A stretch of DNA of 64,000 nucleotides from Perlabentimonas sp041656735 (GCA_041656735.1 JBBACY010000001.1:186001-250000), one strand, 5' to 3'. Shown: positions 51,210 through 61,618, counted from the stretch's first letter. Numbers and translations are program-made. Notes: a model not told the origin generated them from the letters alone.

Positions 51210-52049
51210 TTAAAATAAGATATTATCGATTAGCCTAACATCGCCAACCTGAACCGCTATGCAGCCAACTGACTGTTCGGTTTCGTTCCATTTTTCAAGT
51301 GGTTCAAGGGTATTTACATTGGCAATTTCAAAGTACTCAACCTCTAAAAGAGGGCTGCTGTTTACCTGGTCTTTTACCCACTGTGTTAGTTCTTTAACGT
51401 TAAAATTGACCTTTTTGTTTTGAGCAGCAAAAAGAGTTTGCGAAATAAGAGGTACAATATGTCTCTGTTCGGGCGTTAAAAGAGCGTTTCTCGAACTCAT
51501 AGCTAAGCCATCATCCTCGCGAACGGTTGGGCATGACACTATTTGTATGCCGAGGTTAAGCATTGAAACTAGCTTGCGAATAATTGCTAGCTGCTGAAAA
51601 TCTTTTTGACCAAAGTATGCACTATTTGGCTTAACCATTTCGAACAGGTTGTTAACAACCTGCGCAACGCCATTAAAATGGCCGGGCCTAAACTGACCCT
51701 CCATAACCTTGTCGAGGTTGCCAAAATCAAATTGTCGGGTATCGGGTGTTGGATACATCTCGTTAACCGAGGGCGCAAAAACGATGCTAACGCCAACCGC
51801 CTCACATTTGGCTAAATCTTGCTCAAGCGTGCGCGGGTAGTTGCGTAAATCGTTGCTGTTATTAAATTGCGTTGGGTTTACAAAAATACTTACAACAACA
51901 ACGGGGTTTTGCGTTTTTGCAATGCGCATTAGCTCGGTGTGGCCTTTGTGTAAAGCACCCATTGTAGGCACAAAACCTATTGATTGACCCTTAGACCGGA
52001 CTATGTTTAGGTACGATTGGAGTTCGGCAACGGTTGTTACAGTTTTCAT
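51210..52049 (-). CDS. panC: Pantoate--beta-alanine ligase
   Basis: A 279-residue ligase from the ATG at 52049; the longer frame begins at a CTG. It joins pantoate and beta-alanine using ATP to give pantothenate. The nucleotide-binding HxGH motif is in VPTMGALHKGHTELM (about 27-41); FGQKDFQQL and MSSRNALL (KMSKS-like region) are also typical. First gene of panC-panD-flippase, behind one of the best promoters in the window. Confidence 0.97.
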   Translation of the reverse strand: MKTVTTVAELQSYLNIVRSKGQSIGFVPTMGALHKGHTELMRIAKTQNPVVVVSIFVNPTQFNNSNDLRNYPRTLEQDLAKCEAVGVSIVFAPSVNEMYPTPDTRQFDFGNLDKVMEGQFRPGHFNGVAQVVNNLFEMVKPNSAYFGQKDFQQLAIIRKLVSMLNLGIQIVSCPTVREDDGLAMSSRNALLTPEQRHIVPLISQTLFAAQNKKVNFNVKELTQWVKDQVNSSPLLEVEYFEIANVNTLEPLEKWNETEQSVGCIAVQVGDVRLIDNILF

Positions 52050-52079
52050 TATCAGCAAAATAAAATTGAAATAAGTTCA

Positions 52080-52110
52080 CAAAGGTATATCTAAATGCAA
52101 TAACCGCAAA
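52080..52110 (-). promoter_or_regulatory. Promoter of the panC operon
   Basis: On the minus strand a perfect TTTG -33 box (52110-52107), a 19-nt spacer and a perfect -7 box TACCTTTG (52087-52080) lie 31 nt before the ATG. The rest of 52111-52386 has no recognised feature. Confidence 0.75.
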
Positions 52111-52386
52111 AGGATTTACAATTATTGATAAAATTTGGATGACGATGGCATATTTGAGTTTCCTAATTCACTTTTGAAGAACGAAATTATTCTAGCCTAA
52201 AGCCAAATTTTGTTGATATTACGAGGTGTGTGATTTAGTAATTTTTACCCATCTATTTAGGAAAAGCTACGCATTTTTTAGCACTAATTAAGAGGCGAAA
52301 ACGAGGTGATAAAATCTCAACATAATTTAACATAACGGAGTTCATTTTTATTTTTAACTTTACCACCAAACAAATTGTGATATAGG

Positions 52387-54741
52387 ATGACAAATAATAG
52401 CAACTTTGGTCGTAAATTCCAGATTTGGTTCTGGGGCATATTTTCATTTTTAGGGGTCCTATTAATTGGTTTCTTTATTATGATTGGGCTTGAACTTTTC
52501 GGCCCACTGCCTTCGTTTGAGCAGCTTGAGAACCCTAAAAGCAATATTGCATCAGAGATATTTACAGAAGATCATATCGCGCTTGTACCTTACTACATTC
52601 AGCTAAGAACGCCAGTTACATATGAAGAATTATCGCCAAATGTTGTAAGTGCACTTCTTTCAACCGAGGATATACGTTTTTATAATCATTCGGGGATTGA
52701 TGCCAGAGGAATTGCAAGGGTAATGGTTAAAACCATTATGCTAGGGCAGTCGCGGAGTGGTGGGGGTAGCACTATTACCCAGCAGCTGGCTAAAAACTTG
52801 TTTCCGCGCGATACCACCATTTACCGGTCAACTTTGGTAAGAAAATCGAAGCTTGTGGTAAATAAATTAAAGGAGTGGATAACGGCTGTAAAACTTGAAC
52901 GCAACTATACCAAGGACGAAATTGTTGCTATGTACCTAAATACTGTTGCGTTTGGTAGTAATGCCTTTGGAATTAGAGCAGCAGCCAAAACATTTTTTAA
53001 CACTACCCCCGATTCACTTACTGTTGAGCAGGCAGCGCTGCTTGTAGGGGTAGTTAATGCACCCACCCGTTATAGCCCGCTTCGAAATCCGGAGCAGTCG
53101 TTGCAACGTCGAAACTTTGTAATTTCGCAAATGGGAAAGTATGGGTTTATTTCGCAAGCCGAATGTGATTCCATATTATTAAATCCCATAGAGTTAAACT
53201 TTCGGGTTCAGGATCATAATCATGGGCTCGCAACATATTTTAGAGAGAGTCTTCGCCTTATTCTTTCGCAAAATCAGCCCAATCCCAGAGCATATTACTC
53301 ATATACACATTATAAACAGGATTCCATTCAGTGGGAAAACGATCCTCTTTTTGGATGGTGTAATAAGAATTTAAAACCCGATGGAACACCCTATAATCTT
53401 TATCGCGATGGGCTAAAAATATATACTACCATTAATAGTCGTATGCAGCAATATGCTGAGGAGGCTGTAGCTGAGCATCTGGGAGATTATTTGCAATCCG
53501 AGTTCAACTACGAGCAGAAGCAAAAGAACTATCGTTTATTTAATAAGGATCTGTCCGACGAGCAAATTGATGGCATTATGCATAGTGCTATGCGGCAAAC
53601 CCAGAGGTATAGAGGCTTACGTAACAACGGAGCAACAACAGCAGAGATAAATGCTGATTTTAACCAAAAGGTGCCAATGACCATCTTTACTTGGCAAGGC
53701 GAACGCGATACGCTTCTAACACCTATGGATTCTATTAAGTACTATAAGCGAATATTGCGAACAGGTTTTATGGCAATGGATCCGAGGACTGGACATATTA
53801 AGGCGTGGGTAGGCGGTCCTAATTTTAAGCATTTTAAGTACGATCATGTAAAACAAGGCAAGCGGCAGGTGGGTTCAACAATTAAGCCATTTTTGTATAC
53901 TCTTGCAATGCAGGAGGGTTACTCGCCATGCGACCTAGTGCCAAACGTACCCCAAAGTTTTGTTGTAAACGATTCAACCTGGACACCTCGAAATTCGGGT
54001 CGCTCTGAGTACGATGGCAAAATGGTAACCCTTAAATGGGGCTTGGCCAACTCAATAAATAATATTTCGGCATGGATTATGAAACGCTTTAACCCTTATG
54101 CCTTGGTTGAGGTAGCTGAACGTATGGGAATTACCAGCCGAATTGACCCAGTTGTATCTGCCTTTTTAGGAACGTCGGAACTAAGCGTTTACGAAATGGT
54201 AAGTGCGTATGCAACCTACCCCAATAAAGGGGTACATAATGAACCTTTAATGGTAACACGTATAGAGGATAGGAATGGAAATATACTGGCAACTTTTCAG
54301 CCACAGCGTAGCGAGGCCATAAGCGAGCAAACGGCTTACTTAATGATAAACTTACTTGAGGGCGTTGTTAATCAGGGTACAGCAGGTCGACTGCGTTGGA
54401 GGTACAGTTTGCCTGGCCATATTGCAGGAAAAACTGGAACAACAAATAACCATTCCGATGGCTGGTTTATGGGAATTGTACCCAACCTAGTTGGGGGCGT
54501 ATGGGTTGGTGCAGAGGATAGATCGGTTGGTTTTGATAATATTGCGCTGGGCCAAGGAGCTAATATGGCTTTGCCTATTTTTGGCATATTTATGCAAAAA
54601 GTTTTTGAGGATGGACGTCTCGGGGTTAATCCAAACGACGAATGGGACAAACCCCTCAGGCTGTTAAACGTTAATTTAGATTGTGAGGGAAAAACTTCCA
54701 GTACTAGGGAGCAGGAGAATTACGAAAACGATTTTTTTTAG
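52387..54741 (+). CDS. Penicillin-binding protein 1A, bifunctional
   Basis: A 784-residue class A PBP for peptidoglycan polymerisation and cross-linking. A short cytoplasmic start and one transmembrane helix (about 12-36) precede the GT51 transglycosylase (about 60-240), with the catalytic glutamate in STEDIRFYNHSGID and GGSTITQQLAKNLFPRD. The transpeptidase (about 440-740) has SxxK as STIKPF, SxN as SINN and KTG as KTGTTNNHSDGW. No OB insertion is clear. The stop overlaps the stop of the convergent ABC gene. Confidence 0.96.
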   Translation: MTNNSNFGRKFQIWFWGIFSFLGVLLIGFFIMIGLELFGPLPSFEQLENPKSNIASEIFTEDHIALVPYYIQLRTPVTYEELSPNVVSALLSTEDIRFYNHSGIDARGIARVMVKTIMLGQSRSGGGSTITQQLAKNLFPRDTTIYRSTLVRKSKLVVNKLKEWITAVKLERNYTKDEIVAMYLNTVAFGSNAFGIRAAAKTFFNTTPDSLTVEQAALLVGVVNAPTRYSPLRNPEQSLQRRNFVISQMGKYGFISQAECDSILLNPIELNFRVQDHNHGLATYFRESLRLILSQNQPNPRAYYSYTHYKQDSIQWENDPLFGWCNKNLKPDGTPYNLYRDGLKIYTTINSRMQQYAEEAVAEHLGDYLQSEFNYEQKQKNYRLFNKDLSDEQIDGIMHSAMRQTQRYRGLRNNGATTAEINADFNQKVPMTIFTWQGERDTLLTPMDSIKYYKRILRTGFMAMDPRTGHIKAWVGGPNFKHFKYDHVKQGKRQVGSTIKPFLYTLAMQEGYSPCDLVPNVPQSFVVNDSTWTPRNSGRSEYDGKMVTLKWGLANSINNISAWIMKRFNPYALVEVAERMGITSRIDPVVSAFLGTSELSVYEMVSAYATYPNKGVHNEPLMVTRIEDRNGNILATFQPQRSEAISEQTAYLMINLLEGVVNQGTAGRLRWRYSLPGHIAGKTGTTNNHSDGWFMGIVPNLVGGVWVGAEDRSVGFDNIALGQGANMALPIFGIFMQKVFEDGRLGVNPNDEWDKPLRLLNVNLDCEGKTSSTREQENYENDFF

Positions 54742-56444
54742 CTAGAATATCCAGGTATTGCGCTAATAAGTTTCCTAGTATATTCAGATGTGGGAGAGTT
54801 AAAAACCTGATCGGCAATGCCATACTCAATAATGTTGCCGTTTTGCATAACCAGTATTCTGTTGCTCATGTATTTTACCACCGAAAGATCGTGTGATATA
54901 AAAATGTAGGTTAAGCCAAAATCCTTTTTTATCTGGTTAAGAAGATTTAGCATTTGAGCCTGAACCGAAACATCAAGGGCAGAAACCATCTCATCGCAAA
55001 CCAAAACCTTAGGGTTTACAGCTAACGCACGAGCAATACCTATTCGCTGTCGCTGGCCCCCCGAAAACTCATGCGGGTAACGGTAAAAACTGTTTGGAGG
55101 CAATGAAACGCGTGCAATAAGCTCTTCAGCTTTGCTTCGTTTGGCGTTTTTCGATTTAGCAAGCCCGTAAAAATCAATGGGTTCCATTATTGTTTCGCCC
55201 ACGGTAAGCCGAGGGTTAAGTGATGAGTAAGGATCCTGAAAAACCAGCTGTACATCCTGTTTAAATTGAGCCATTTGGGTTTTACTAAAACTTTTGATAT
55301 TTTTTTCTCTGTACAAAATATTACCTGATGCGTAGGGCGTAAGACCTAATATTGCTCTACCGAGCGTTGTTTTGCCACAACCCGATTCGCCTACCAGTCC
55401 GAGGGTTTCGGTAGGGTATAAATTAAACGACAGATTATTAACCGCCTTAAACGAGCGAGTTGTGCTACCAAAAAAGTTTCGTTGCGTAATAAATTCAACA
55501 TTAAGTCCACTAACATTAAGTATAGGTTGGTTTGAGTAAATGCGCTGGTTCTCTTTGTCCATATTTTGTTCTGGAATACAACCCATATTGTCGCCACTAA
55601 GATACTGTTGCACAGTTGGTAATACTATGGGGCGTTTGTTTAGCGGAGGCCTACAGGCCATTAGTCCTTTGGTGTACGGATGCTGCGGAGCTAGTATGAT
55701 TTGCGCAGTTTCGCCTTGTTCAACAAGAATACCATCTTTTAAAACGAGTATGCGATTGGTTACCTCGGATATTACGCCCAAATCGTGGCTAATAAAAATA
55801 AGGCTCATCCCCCTTCTTCTAACAATGCTGTTAAGCAAACCAATAATCTCCTTTTGAACAGTTACATCGAGCGCTGTTGTAGGCTCATCGGCAATAAGGA
55901 CTGAAGGGTTTCCGGCTAATGCCATGGCAATCATTATGCGCTGTTTCTGCCCGCCGCTAAGCTGAAAAGGGTAACTTTTATATGCTTTTTCTGCTTCGGC
56001 AATTTGCACCTCTTTAAGCAGCGATATACACCTAATTTTTAGTTGTTTTACCGATAGTTGTTGATGGACAGCAATGGCTTCCTCTACCTGCTTTCCGCAT
56101 CGCATTGATGGGTTTAAAGAGGTCATTGGCTCCTGAAAAATCATTGCCAAATGTTTGCCACGCAGCTGTTTGTGTTTGTCGGTATTTAACCCAACAAGAT
56201 TAGCTGTATCCTCATTCGGTAGGGTTAGGTTAACCAAACCAGAGGTGGTTTTTGCCCCAGGAGGGAGCAACCCCATAAGGCTAAGTGCTGTGATTGATTT
56301 GCCAGAGCCCGACTCTCCCACAATGCCTAATGACTCTCCCAATTTTAGAGAAAACGTAAGGTTTTGTAGTACGCACGATGAGCCAAATGCAATGGATAAA
56401 TTGGTTACATCAAGAATATTGTCGGGTGTAATCGCTTTGCTCAT
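54738..56444 (-). CDS. Fused dipeptide/oligopeptide-type ABC transporter ATPase (two nucleotide-binding domains)
   Basis: A 568-residue protein with two complete ABC domains. Domain 1 has GESGSGKS (about 39-46), signature LSGGQKQRI and LIADEPTTALD; domain 2 has GESGCGKTT (about 351-359), signature FSGGQRQRI and VCDEMVSALD. This is the YejF-like fusion of the DppD and DppF ATPases for peptide or nickel import. No permease or binding-protein genes are nearby, so its membrane partners must be elsewhere. Last gene of the rbfA operon. Confidence 0.94.
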   Translation of the reverse strand: MSKAITPDNILDVTNLSIAFGSSCVLQNLTFSLKLGESLGIVGESGSGKSITALSLMGLLPPGAKTTSGLVNLTLPNEDTANLVGLNTDKHKQLRGKHLAMIFQEPMTSLNPSMRCGKQVEEAIAVHQQLSVKQLKIRCISLLKEVQIAEAEKAYKSYPFQLSGGQKQRIMIAMALAGNPSVLIADEPTTALDVTVQKEIIGLLNSIVRRRGMSLIFISHDLGVISEVTNRILVLKDGILVEQGETAQIILAPQHPYTKGLMACRPPLNKRPIVLPTVQQYLSGDNMGCIPEQNMDKENQRIYSNQPILNVSGLNVEFITQRNFFGSTTRSFKAVNNLSFNLYPTETLGLVGESGCGKTTLGRAILGLTPYASGNILYREKNIKSFSKTQMAQFKQDVQLVFQDPYSSLNPRLTVGETIMEPIDFYGLAKSKNAKRSKAEELIARVSLPPNSFYRYPHEFSGGQRQRIGIARALAVNPKVLVCDEMVSALDVSVQAQMLNLLNQIKKDFGLTYIFISHDLSVVKYMSNRILVMQNGNIIEYGIADQVFNSPTSEYTRKLISAIPGYSS

Positions 56445-56461
56445 AAAGGTATCCTTTAGTG

Positions 56462-57697
56462 CTAGTGGTTACCAGTGCTTTGTTGAGAAAGTATTCGTTT
56501 GGTAATAATTCGAACGGGAAAACGAGCAGCCAAAAAACCGATTGTAAAAACCAGAATCAGAATTAACGTAATGTCAAGCGGCTGTATGTCAACAGGGTAA
56601 GCGTCAATTATAAACTGGCCCGAACCCTGTAATTTTACGATGCCAAACGTAATTTGTAACCAGCAAATAAATATACCTAGAGCCGCACCAACAATAGTTC
56701 CGGCCATAGAAATTAGTAGTCCCTCAGTTAAAAAAATGTTCTGAATAGTACTTTTACTGGCCCCAAGGCTTCGTAGGGTTTCTGCATCCTTTCGTTTTTC
56801 AATAATAAGCATTGATAGGGTTCCCACAATGTTAAACGAAGCAATTATAAGAATTAGCGTGAGGATGAGACCTACGACTAACTTTTCGGACTTCATGGTG
56901 CGGTAGAGCGATTCGTTTTGCTGATACCTATTTTTAACGTTGAATCCATCGCCTAAAATATTCTGAAAATCTTGTTGTACCTTTTTATGGTTGGCTTCAG
57001 GCTTTAGCTTAACCTCGATAGAAGTAACCTGATTGTCGTAATTAAGCATATTTCGTACAAACTCAATGGGAGCTAGAACGTATTGCGTATCGAACTCTTG
57101 CTCAATAGCAAATACCCCCGAGGGCATTATTGCTTTAGAAGTAAAGGCTGATGCCGATGTTATGCTTGGTATGTGACCTCTGCGAGGCATATGAATTTCA
57201 AGGGCGTCGAAATGCGCTAAATTTGCGTTTAGATAAATGGCAACACCTTGGCCCATCACTGCCATTGGCTGACTGCCTCTCCATAGCAAAAACTCACCGT
57301 CGATAAGCATTGAGTCGATACCAGTTTGTTGTTTATAGTTTTGGCTAACCCCTTTTATGGTGCCAATATGCTGCTTGTTTCGATATTTGAATATTGCATT
57401 CTCCTCAACAATCTCTGAAAAAACCAGAACCGATGGGTGGTTGCGTATGCTATTTAGTTTATGTAGGCTGTCGGGAAATGTTTTGCCTTCAACGATCGAT
57501 ATTTTCATATCGGAATCGACAAAAGAGAACATATTCTGAATAAGAGAATCGAACCCATTAAACACCGAGAGTACCACAACTAGCGCCATAACACCAGTTG
57601 CCATAGCAGCCACCGATATTATGGATATGATATTAATAATATTGTGCATTTTTTTTGCGAATAAATAACGGCGCGCAATAAATAGGGAGAAGTTCAT
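56462..57697 (-). CDS. LolC/LolE-like ABC transporter permease (FtsX family)
   Basis: A 411-residue inner-membrane protein. The N-terminal ARRYLFAKKMHNIINIISIISVAAMATGVMALVVVLSVFNGF is the hallmark of LolC/E permeases. A periplasmic MacB-like domain (about 50-260) is followed by three helices that include FNIVGTLSMLIIEKRKDAETLRSLGAS. By homology it would extract lipoproteins from the inner membrane with a LolD ATPase, which is not in the window. It lies directly after the methyltransferase gene of the rbfA operon. Confidence 0.93.
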   Translation of the reverse strand: MNFSLFIARRYLFAKKMHNIINIISIISVAAMATGVMALVVVLSVFNGFDSLIQNMFSFVDSDMKISIVEGKTFPDSLHKLNSIRNHPSVLVFSEIVEENAIFKYRNKQHIGTIKGVSQNYKQQTGIDSMLIDGEFLLWRGSQPMAVMGQGVAIYLNANLAHFDALEIHMPRRGHIPSITSASAFTSKAIMPSGVFAIEQEFDTQYVLAPIEFVRNMLNYDNQVTSIEVKLKPEANHKKVQQDFQNILGDGFNVKNRYQQNESLYRTMKSEKLVVGLILTLILIIASFNIVGTLSMLIIEKRKDAETLRSLGASKSTIQNIFLTEGLLISMAGTIVGAALGIFICWLQITFGIVKLQGSGQFIIDAYPVDIQPLDITLILILVFTIGFLAARFPVRIITKRILSQQSTGNH

Positions 57698-57707
57698 GGT
57701 TTGTATA

Positions 57708-58481
57708 TTAGGAGGGTTTTACGCAAAGGTATATAACCTCGTCCAATGGTAAGGCGTAACGTGTTGCTAAATCTTTAGGCAGAGTATCTACGAAGTTATC
57801 CTCGGTAACAATAAAACCCGCATCTCTAAGTTTTTGGGGATAATCTTGCCCATAAAGCCTTAAATGGTCGCGCTGACCGTAATGCAACTCACGAAGCGCC
57901 GGTGTATTAATGGTTTTATCTTCAAGAGTTTGACTTAAGCTAGGGTCAATTGGTACCTGAAAAATTCCAAATCCGTAGGGTTTCATCACCCTAAATAATT
58001 CCGACATCGCTTTTGAGTCGTTGGGTACATGTTCAAGCACATGGTTGCAAAGAATAATGTCAAAAGAGTTATCGGGTAGGGGCATATTCTGAATATCGAG
58101 CTTGACTTCGGCCCAAGGTGAGTTTAGGTCGGCTGTAACATATTCGATATTAGATAGTTTGGCGAATTTTTTAATAAAGCAATACTCGGGAGCAATATGG
58201 AGGACCCTGTTTTTTGCTGTAAAAAAAGTTGTTCTGTCCTTTAGATAAAGCCATATTAGTCTGTGCCTTTCAAGTGACAAAGAGTGAGGGGCAAGGGCAT
58301 TTTTTCTAGTATTAATGCGACCATAAGGCAGAAGTTTTCGATACGATTTGCCGCTAATAGGGTCGGTAAATTTTTTACCGAGGTAAAAAATACCAACAAA
58401 CTTTAGTATTGCTCCTGCAAAGCGTTGAAGTTGATGCCTAGGTACAAAACGGCTTACCAAAGATACAATACGTTTAATCAT
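57708..58481 (-). CDS. Class I SAM-dependent methyltransferase
   Basis: A 257-residue protein. The Rossmann methyltransferase core lies at about 95-200: HIAPEYCFIKKF is a divergent glycine-poor motif I, VKLDIQNMPLPDNSFDIILCNHVLEHVPND covers motifs II-IV, and ELFRVMKPYGFGIFQVPI is motif VI-like. The N-terminal basic segment (about 1-60) could contact membrane or substrate. Substrate unknown. The gene is 3 nt after rbfA and 10 nt before the LolE-like gene, so it is in the same operon. Confidence 0.9.
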   Translation of the reverse strand: MIKRIVSLVSRFVPRHQLQRFAGAILKFVGIFYLGKKFTDPISGKSYRKLLPYGRINTRKNALAPHSLSLERHRLIWLYLKDRTTFFTAKNRVLHIAPEYCFIKKFAKLSNIEYVTADLNSPWAEVKLDIQNMPLPDNSFDIILCNHVLEHVPNDSKAMSELFRVMKPYGFGIFQVPIDPSLSQTLEDKTINTPALRELHYGQRDHLRLYGQDYPQKLRDAGFIVTEDNFVDTLPKDLATRYALPLDEVIYLCVKPS

Positions 58482-58484
58482 ACC

Positions 58485-58823
58485 TTAATCTTTAAGCAGT
58501 CGGTCAATGTTTTCAATATAGTCTAGCGAGTCGTCTATATAGAAAGTAAGGTTGGGTACAATGCGCATTTGATTGCGAATTCGTTGCCCCAGTTCGAACC
58601 GAATAGACTTAGTATGTAGTTTTATGAGTTCGAGAACTTCTTCCTTACCGCTAGTTGGGAAAATACTGACATAAACCTTGGCTATACCTAAGTCGGGGCT
58701 TACCCTAACGGCCGTAACGGTAATCATTTTTCCCTGAAAAACCGTTTGAGCTTGGCGCAAGAATATTTCGCCCAAATCTTTTTGAATTTGGCGCGAAACC
58801 TTGCTTAATCTTGTTCCTTCCAT
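58485..58823 (-). CDS. rbfA: 30S ribosome-binding factor RbfA
   Basis: A 112-residue KH-fold protein needed for late 30S maturation and 16S rRNA 5' end processing. It begins RLSKVSRQIQKDLGEIF and ends IPNLTFYIDDSLDYIENIDRLLKD, a pattern typical of the family. First gene of a four-gene minus-strand operon (rbfA, methyltransferase, LolE-like permease, ABC ATPase). Confidence 0.95.
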   Translation of the reverse strand: MEGTRLSKVSRQIQKDLGEIFLRQAQTVFQGKMITVTAVRVSPDLGIAKVYVSIFPTSGKEEVLELIKLHTKSIRFELGQRIRNQMRIVPNLTFYIDDSLDYIENIDRLLKD

Positions 58824-58849
58824 CTTTTTCCCTTTGTTATTAGTAAATG

Positions 58850-58857
58850 CAAATATA
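58850..58857 (-). promoter_or_regulatory. -7 promoter element of the rbfA operon
   Basis: TATATTTG on the minus strand is an exact TAnnTTTG match 26 nt before the ATG. Confidence 0.55.
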
Positions 58858-59094
58858 AGTATTTGTTGACAATGAACCGTTCATTTCTTCAAAACTGATG
58901 GATTGGTTCACATATTGAACAGATTTTTATCGTGTATGCTGCAAAACGATTACTGTTTTGGAGGAGGAGTGCAGTTTATTTTGTTGTTTAATTTAACTTG
59001 CCGCCTTGTTTCAGATTGTATGAACTAACGAACAAGTTTTTTTAATTGACAAAATGTTCCTTACTCTATAGGCGCTGCAATGATGCTTGGTTTA

Positions 59095-59772
59095 TCACTC
59101 GGTGTATGCCGCTTCAATGGCTCTATTTATGAATGCAATTAAGGGTTGCATTTGGGTAAAAGAAAGCAGAACCTTACTCATCAAATTTTGCGAAAGCACA
59201 TCGCTATCACTCAGCATATGCGTTGGTGTTATCTGTTTTAGTTTCAGATAATGAGCAACATCCGAAGTGTCTGAGAAGCCAGTTGGTACTTTTTTAAGGA
59301 AGTTTGATCCTAAAGTCGTAAAAGTTTCTGTAAAATTAGGGTTGGTAACGATTTTAAGAAAGTCATCGGAGTAAAAATCCATATCCTCCCTAATGCTTTT
59401 AATGATTTTGCCTTGTGGTCTGTAAAGACCACCTGAAACGAACGAACCATTGGGTGCGAGATGAAAGTAGTATCCAGCCCACTGACTTTTACGACCCCCC
59501 TTTGCAATATATGCCCCCATATTGGTTTTATAGGGACTCTTATCGGTTGCGAAACGAAGATCACGGAAAATTCGGAATATACATTCCTTCGGACTAACCA
59601 ATCCGATAAATGGGTCGATTAGCGCTAACTCTGTAATAAGGCTTTGTATAAATTCAGAAAAGTTTTCTTTTGCCTGCTCGTACCTACCTTTATTACTAGT
59701 AAACCATTCCCGATTGTTGTTGTCTTTTAAATCGGACAAAAACGCGAAAGTTTCTGGTTTAAGAGCATACAT
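59095..59772 (-). CDS. DUF2461 family protein
   Basis: A 225-residue cytoplasmic protein. DUF2461 (TIGR02453-type) features are clear: TFAFLSDLKDNNNREWFTSNK at the start, FRIFRDLRFATDKSPYKTNMGA (about 67-88), and GYYFHLAPNGSFVSGGLYRP (about 99-118). The biochemical role of the family is unknown. It begins 6 nt after the glmS stop, so it is probably the last gene of that operon. Confidence 0.92.
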   Translation of the reverse strand: MYALKPETFAFLSDLKDNNNREWFTSNKGRYEQAKENFSEFIQSLITELALIDPFIGLVSPKECIFRIFRDLRFATDKSPYKTNMGAYIAKGGRKSQWAGYYFHLAPNGSFVSGGLYRPQGKIIKSIREDMDFYSDDFLKIVTNPNFTETFTTLGSNFLKKVPTGFSDTSDVAHYLKLKQITPTHMLSDSDVLSQNLMSKVLLSFTQMQPLIAFINRAIEAAYTE

Positions 59773-59778
59773 ATAAAA

Positions 59779-61614
59779 CTATTCAACAGTAACCGATTTA
59801 GCTAGATTGCGAGGCTGGTCAACATTACATCCACGTAAAAGGGCGATATGATAAGCCAACAGTTGCAAGGGTATTACGGCTAGTAGAGATTCGACAATTT
59901 CACTGGCCTTAGGAATTTCTATCGAATAGTCGGACATTGACTTAATGATAGTGTCGCCTTCTGTTACGATTGAAATAATAATTCCTTTTCGGGCTTTTAC
60001 TTCCTGTATATTGCTTACCACCTTATCGTAACTACTATCCTGTGGAGCAATAACAACAACGGGCATTTTGTCATCGATTAGAGCAATTGGGCCGTGTTTC
60101 ATTTCGGCAGCAGGGTAGCCTTCGGCATGTATATACGAAATTTCCTTAAGTTTAAGAGCACCTTCAAGAGCAACTGGAAAGAAGTATCCTCTACCTAAGT
60201 ATAGGAAGTTGGTGGCTTCTTTAAAAACCTCGGATATCTCCTTAATCTTTTCGTTCGACTCTAATATTTTTTCTATTTTTTGAGGAACAGCAAGCATTTC
60301 GCCAATAAGCTGCTCGTACCTTTGCTGAGTAATAATATTACGCTCCCTACCGAGTAGCATGGCTATTAGGGTTAGTACGGTAACCTGTGCAGTAAACGCT
60401 TTGGTTGAGGCCACCCCAATTTCTGGGCCAGCATGGGTGTAAACACCTGCATCGGTTTCGCGCGGAATACTTGAGCCCACAACGTTACAAATGCCTAGAA
60501 CAATGGCACCAGCCTCACGGGCTAGTCTAATTGCAGCTAGTGTGTCGGCTGTTTCGCCACTTTGACTAATGGCAATAACAATATCGTCTTTGTGGATAAT
60601 TGGGTTTCGGTATCTGAACTCCGAGGCGTACTCAACTTCTACTGGAATACGTGCAAACTCTTCAATAAGATACTCGCCAACCAGCGCGGCATGCCATGAT
60701 GTACCGCAGCCAATTAACAGAATGCGGTTTGCCTTTATTAATCGGGGTAAAACTTGAAACAGCCCGCCAAGATGAATGTTTTTATGGTCGGCAGATATTC
60801 GTCCGCGGAAAGTATCGGTTATGCTACGTGGTTGTTCAAATATCTCTTTAAGCATAAAATGGTCGAAACCATTTTTTTCAATCTCTTCTAAATCGAGGTC
60901 TAGGGTTTGTATGCGAGGCTCCAGAGCCTCGTTCATAACTGTTTTTAACGATAACTCGTTCTTTTTAATTATCGCCACATCGTTATCATTAAGAAAGATA
61001 ACGCTGTTAGTGAATTCGATTATAGGTGTTGCATCTGAGGCAACGAAATATTCATTTTCACCAACTCCAATAACTAGGGGGCTCCCTTTGCGAGCTGCAA
61101 TAAGTGTATCGGGTTCATCACGACAAATAACAACAATACCATAGGCGCCTACCACTTTTGTGAGGGCCAGGCGAACGGCAATTTCGGCAGTAATATTTCC
61201 TTTTAAATATATGTACTCAATAAGGTTAACCAGTATTTCGGTATCGGTATCGGATTGGAATTTATACCCTCTACGTTCAAGTTTTATTTTAAGGTGGGTA
61301 TAGTTTTCAATTATTCCGTTATGAATAATAACGAAATGACCATTCATTGAGGTGTGAGGGTGTGCATTTACATTGTTGGGCTCGCCGTGTGTTGCCCAGC
61401 GGGTGTGCCCAATTCCAATTGTACCTCCTTTTGGCCTCGATCCTATGTAATTTTCGAGGTCGGCCACTTTACCCTTCTGCTTGTAAAGCATAACTTCATT
61501 ATCAACAAGGCAAATTCCTGCCGAGTCGTACCCTCTGTACTCTAGGCGCTTAAGGCCATTTATAATAACGCCATAAGCGTCTCTATTTCCGTTGTAGGCT
61601 ACAATTCCGCACAT
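59779..61614 (-). CDS. glmS: Glutamine--fructose-6-phosphate aminotransferase (isomerizing)
   Basis: A 611-residue enzyme making glucosamine-6-phosphate for cell-wall and lipid A synthesis. The N-terminal glutaminase nucleophile is Cys2 (MCGIVAYNG), with GHTRWATHGEPNN nearby. Two SIS domains follow (about 290-430 and 455-600; GCGTSWHAA, SQSGETADTLAA), and the C-terminus DQPRNLAKSVTVE is the conserved ending. It lies four nt after the DUF4270 gene. Confidence 0.98.
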   Translation of the reverse strand: MCGIVAYNGNRDAYGVIINGLKRLEYRGYDSAGICLVDNEVMLYKQKGKVADLENYIGSRPKGGTIGIGHTRWATHGEPNNVNAHPHTSMNGHFVIIHNGIIENYTHLKIKLERRGYKFQSDTDTEILVNLIEYIYLKGNITAEIAVRLALTKVVGAYGIVVICRDEPDTLIAARKGSPLVIGVGENEYFVASDATPIIEFTNSVIFLNDNDVAIIKKNELSLKTVMNEALEPRIQTLDLDLEEIEKNGFDHFMLKEIFEQPRSITDTFRGRISADHKNIHLGGLFQVLPRLIKANRILLIGCGTSWHAALVGEYLIEEFARIPVEVEYASEFRYRNPIIHKDDIVIAISQSGETADTLAAIRLAREAGAIVLGICNVVGSSIPRETDAGVYTHAGPEIGVASTKAFTAQVTVLTLIAMLLGRERNIITQQRYEQLIGEMLAVPQKIEKILESNEKIKEISEVFKEATNFLYLGRGYFFPVALEGALKLKEISYIHAEGYPAAEMKHGPIALIDDKMPVVVIAPQDSSYDKVVSNIQEVKARKGIIISIVTEGDTIIKSMSDYSIEIPKASEIVESLLAVIPLQLLAYHIALLRGCNVDQPRNLAKSVTVE

Positions 61615-61618
61615 ATAT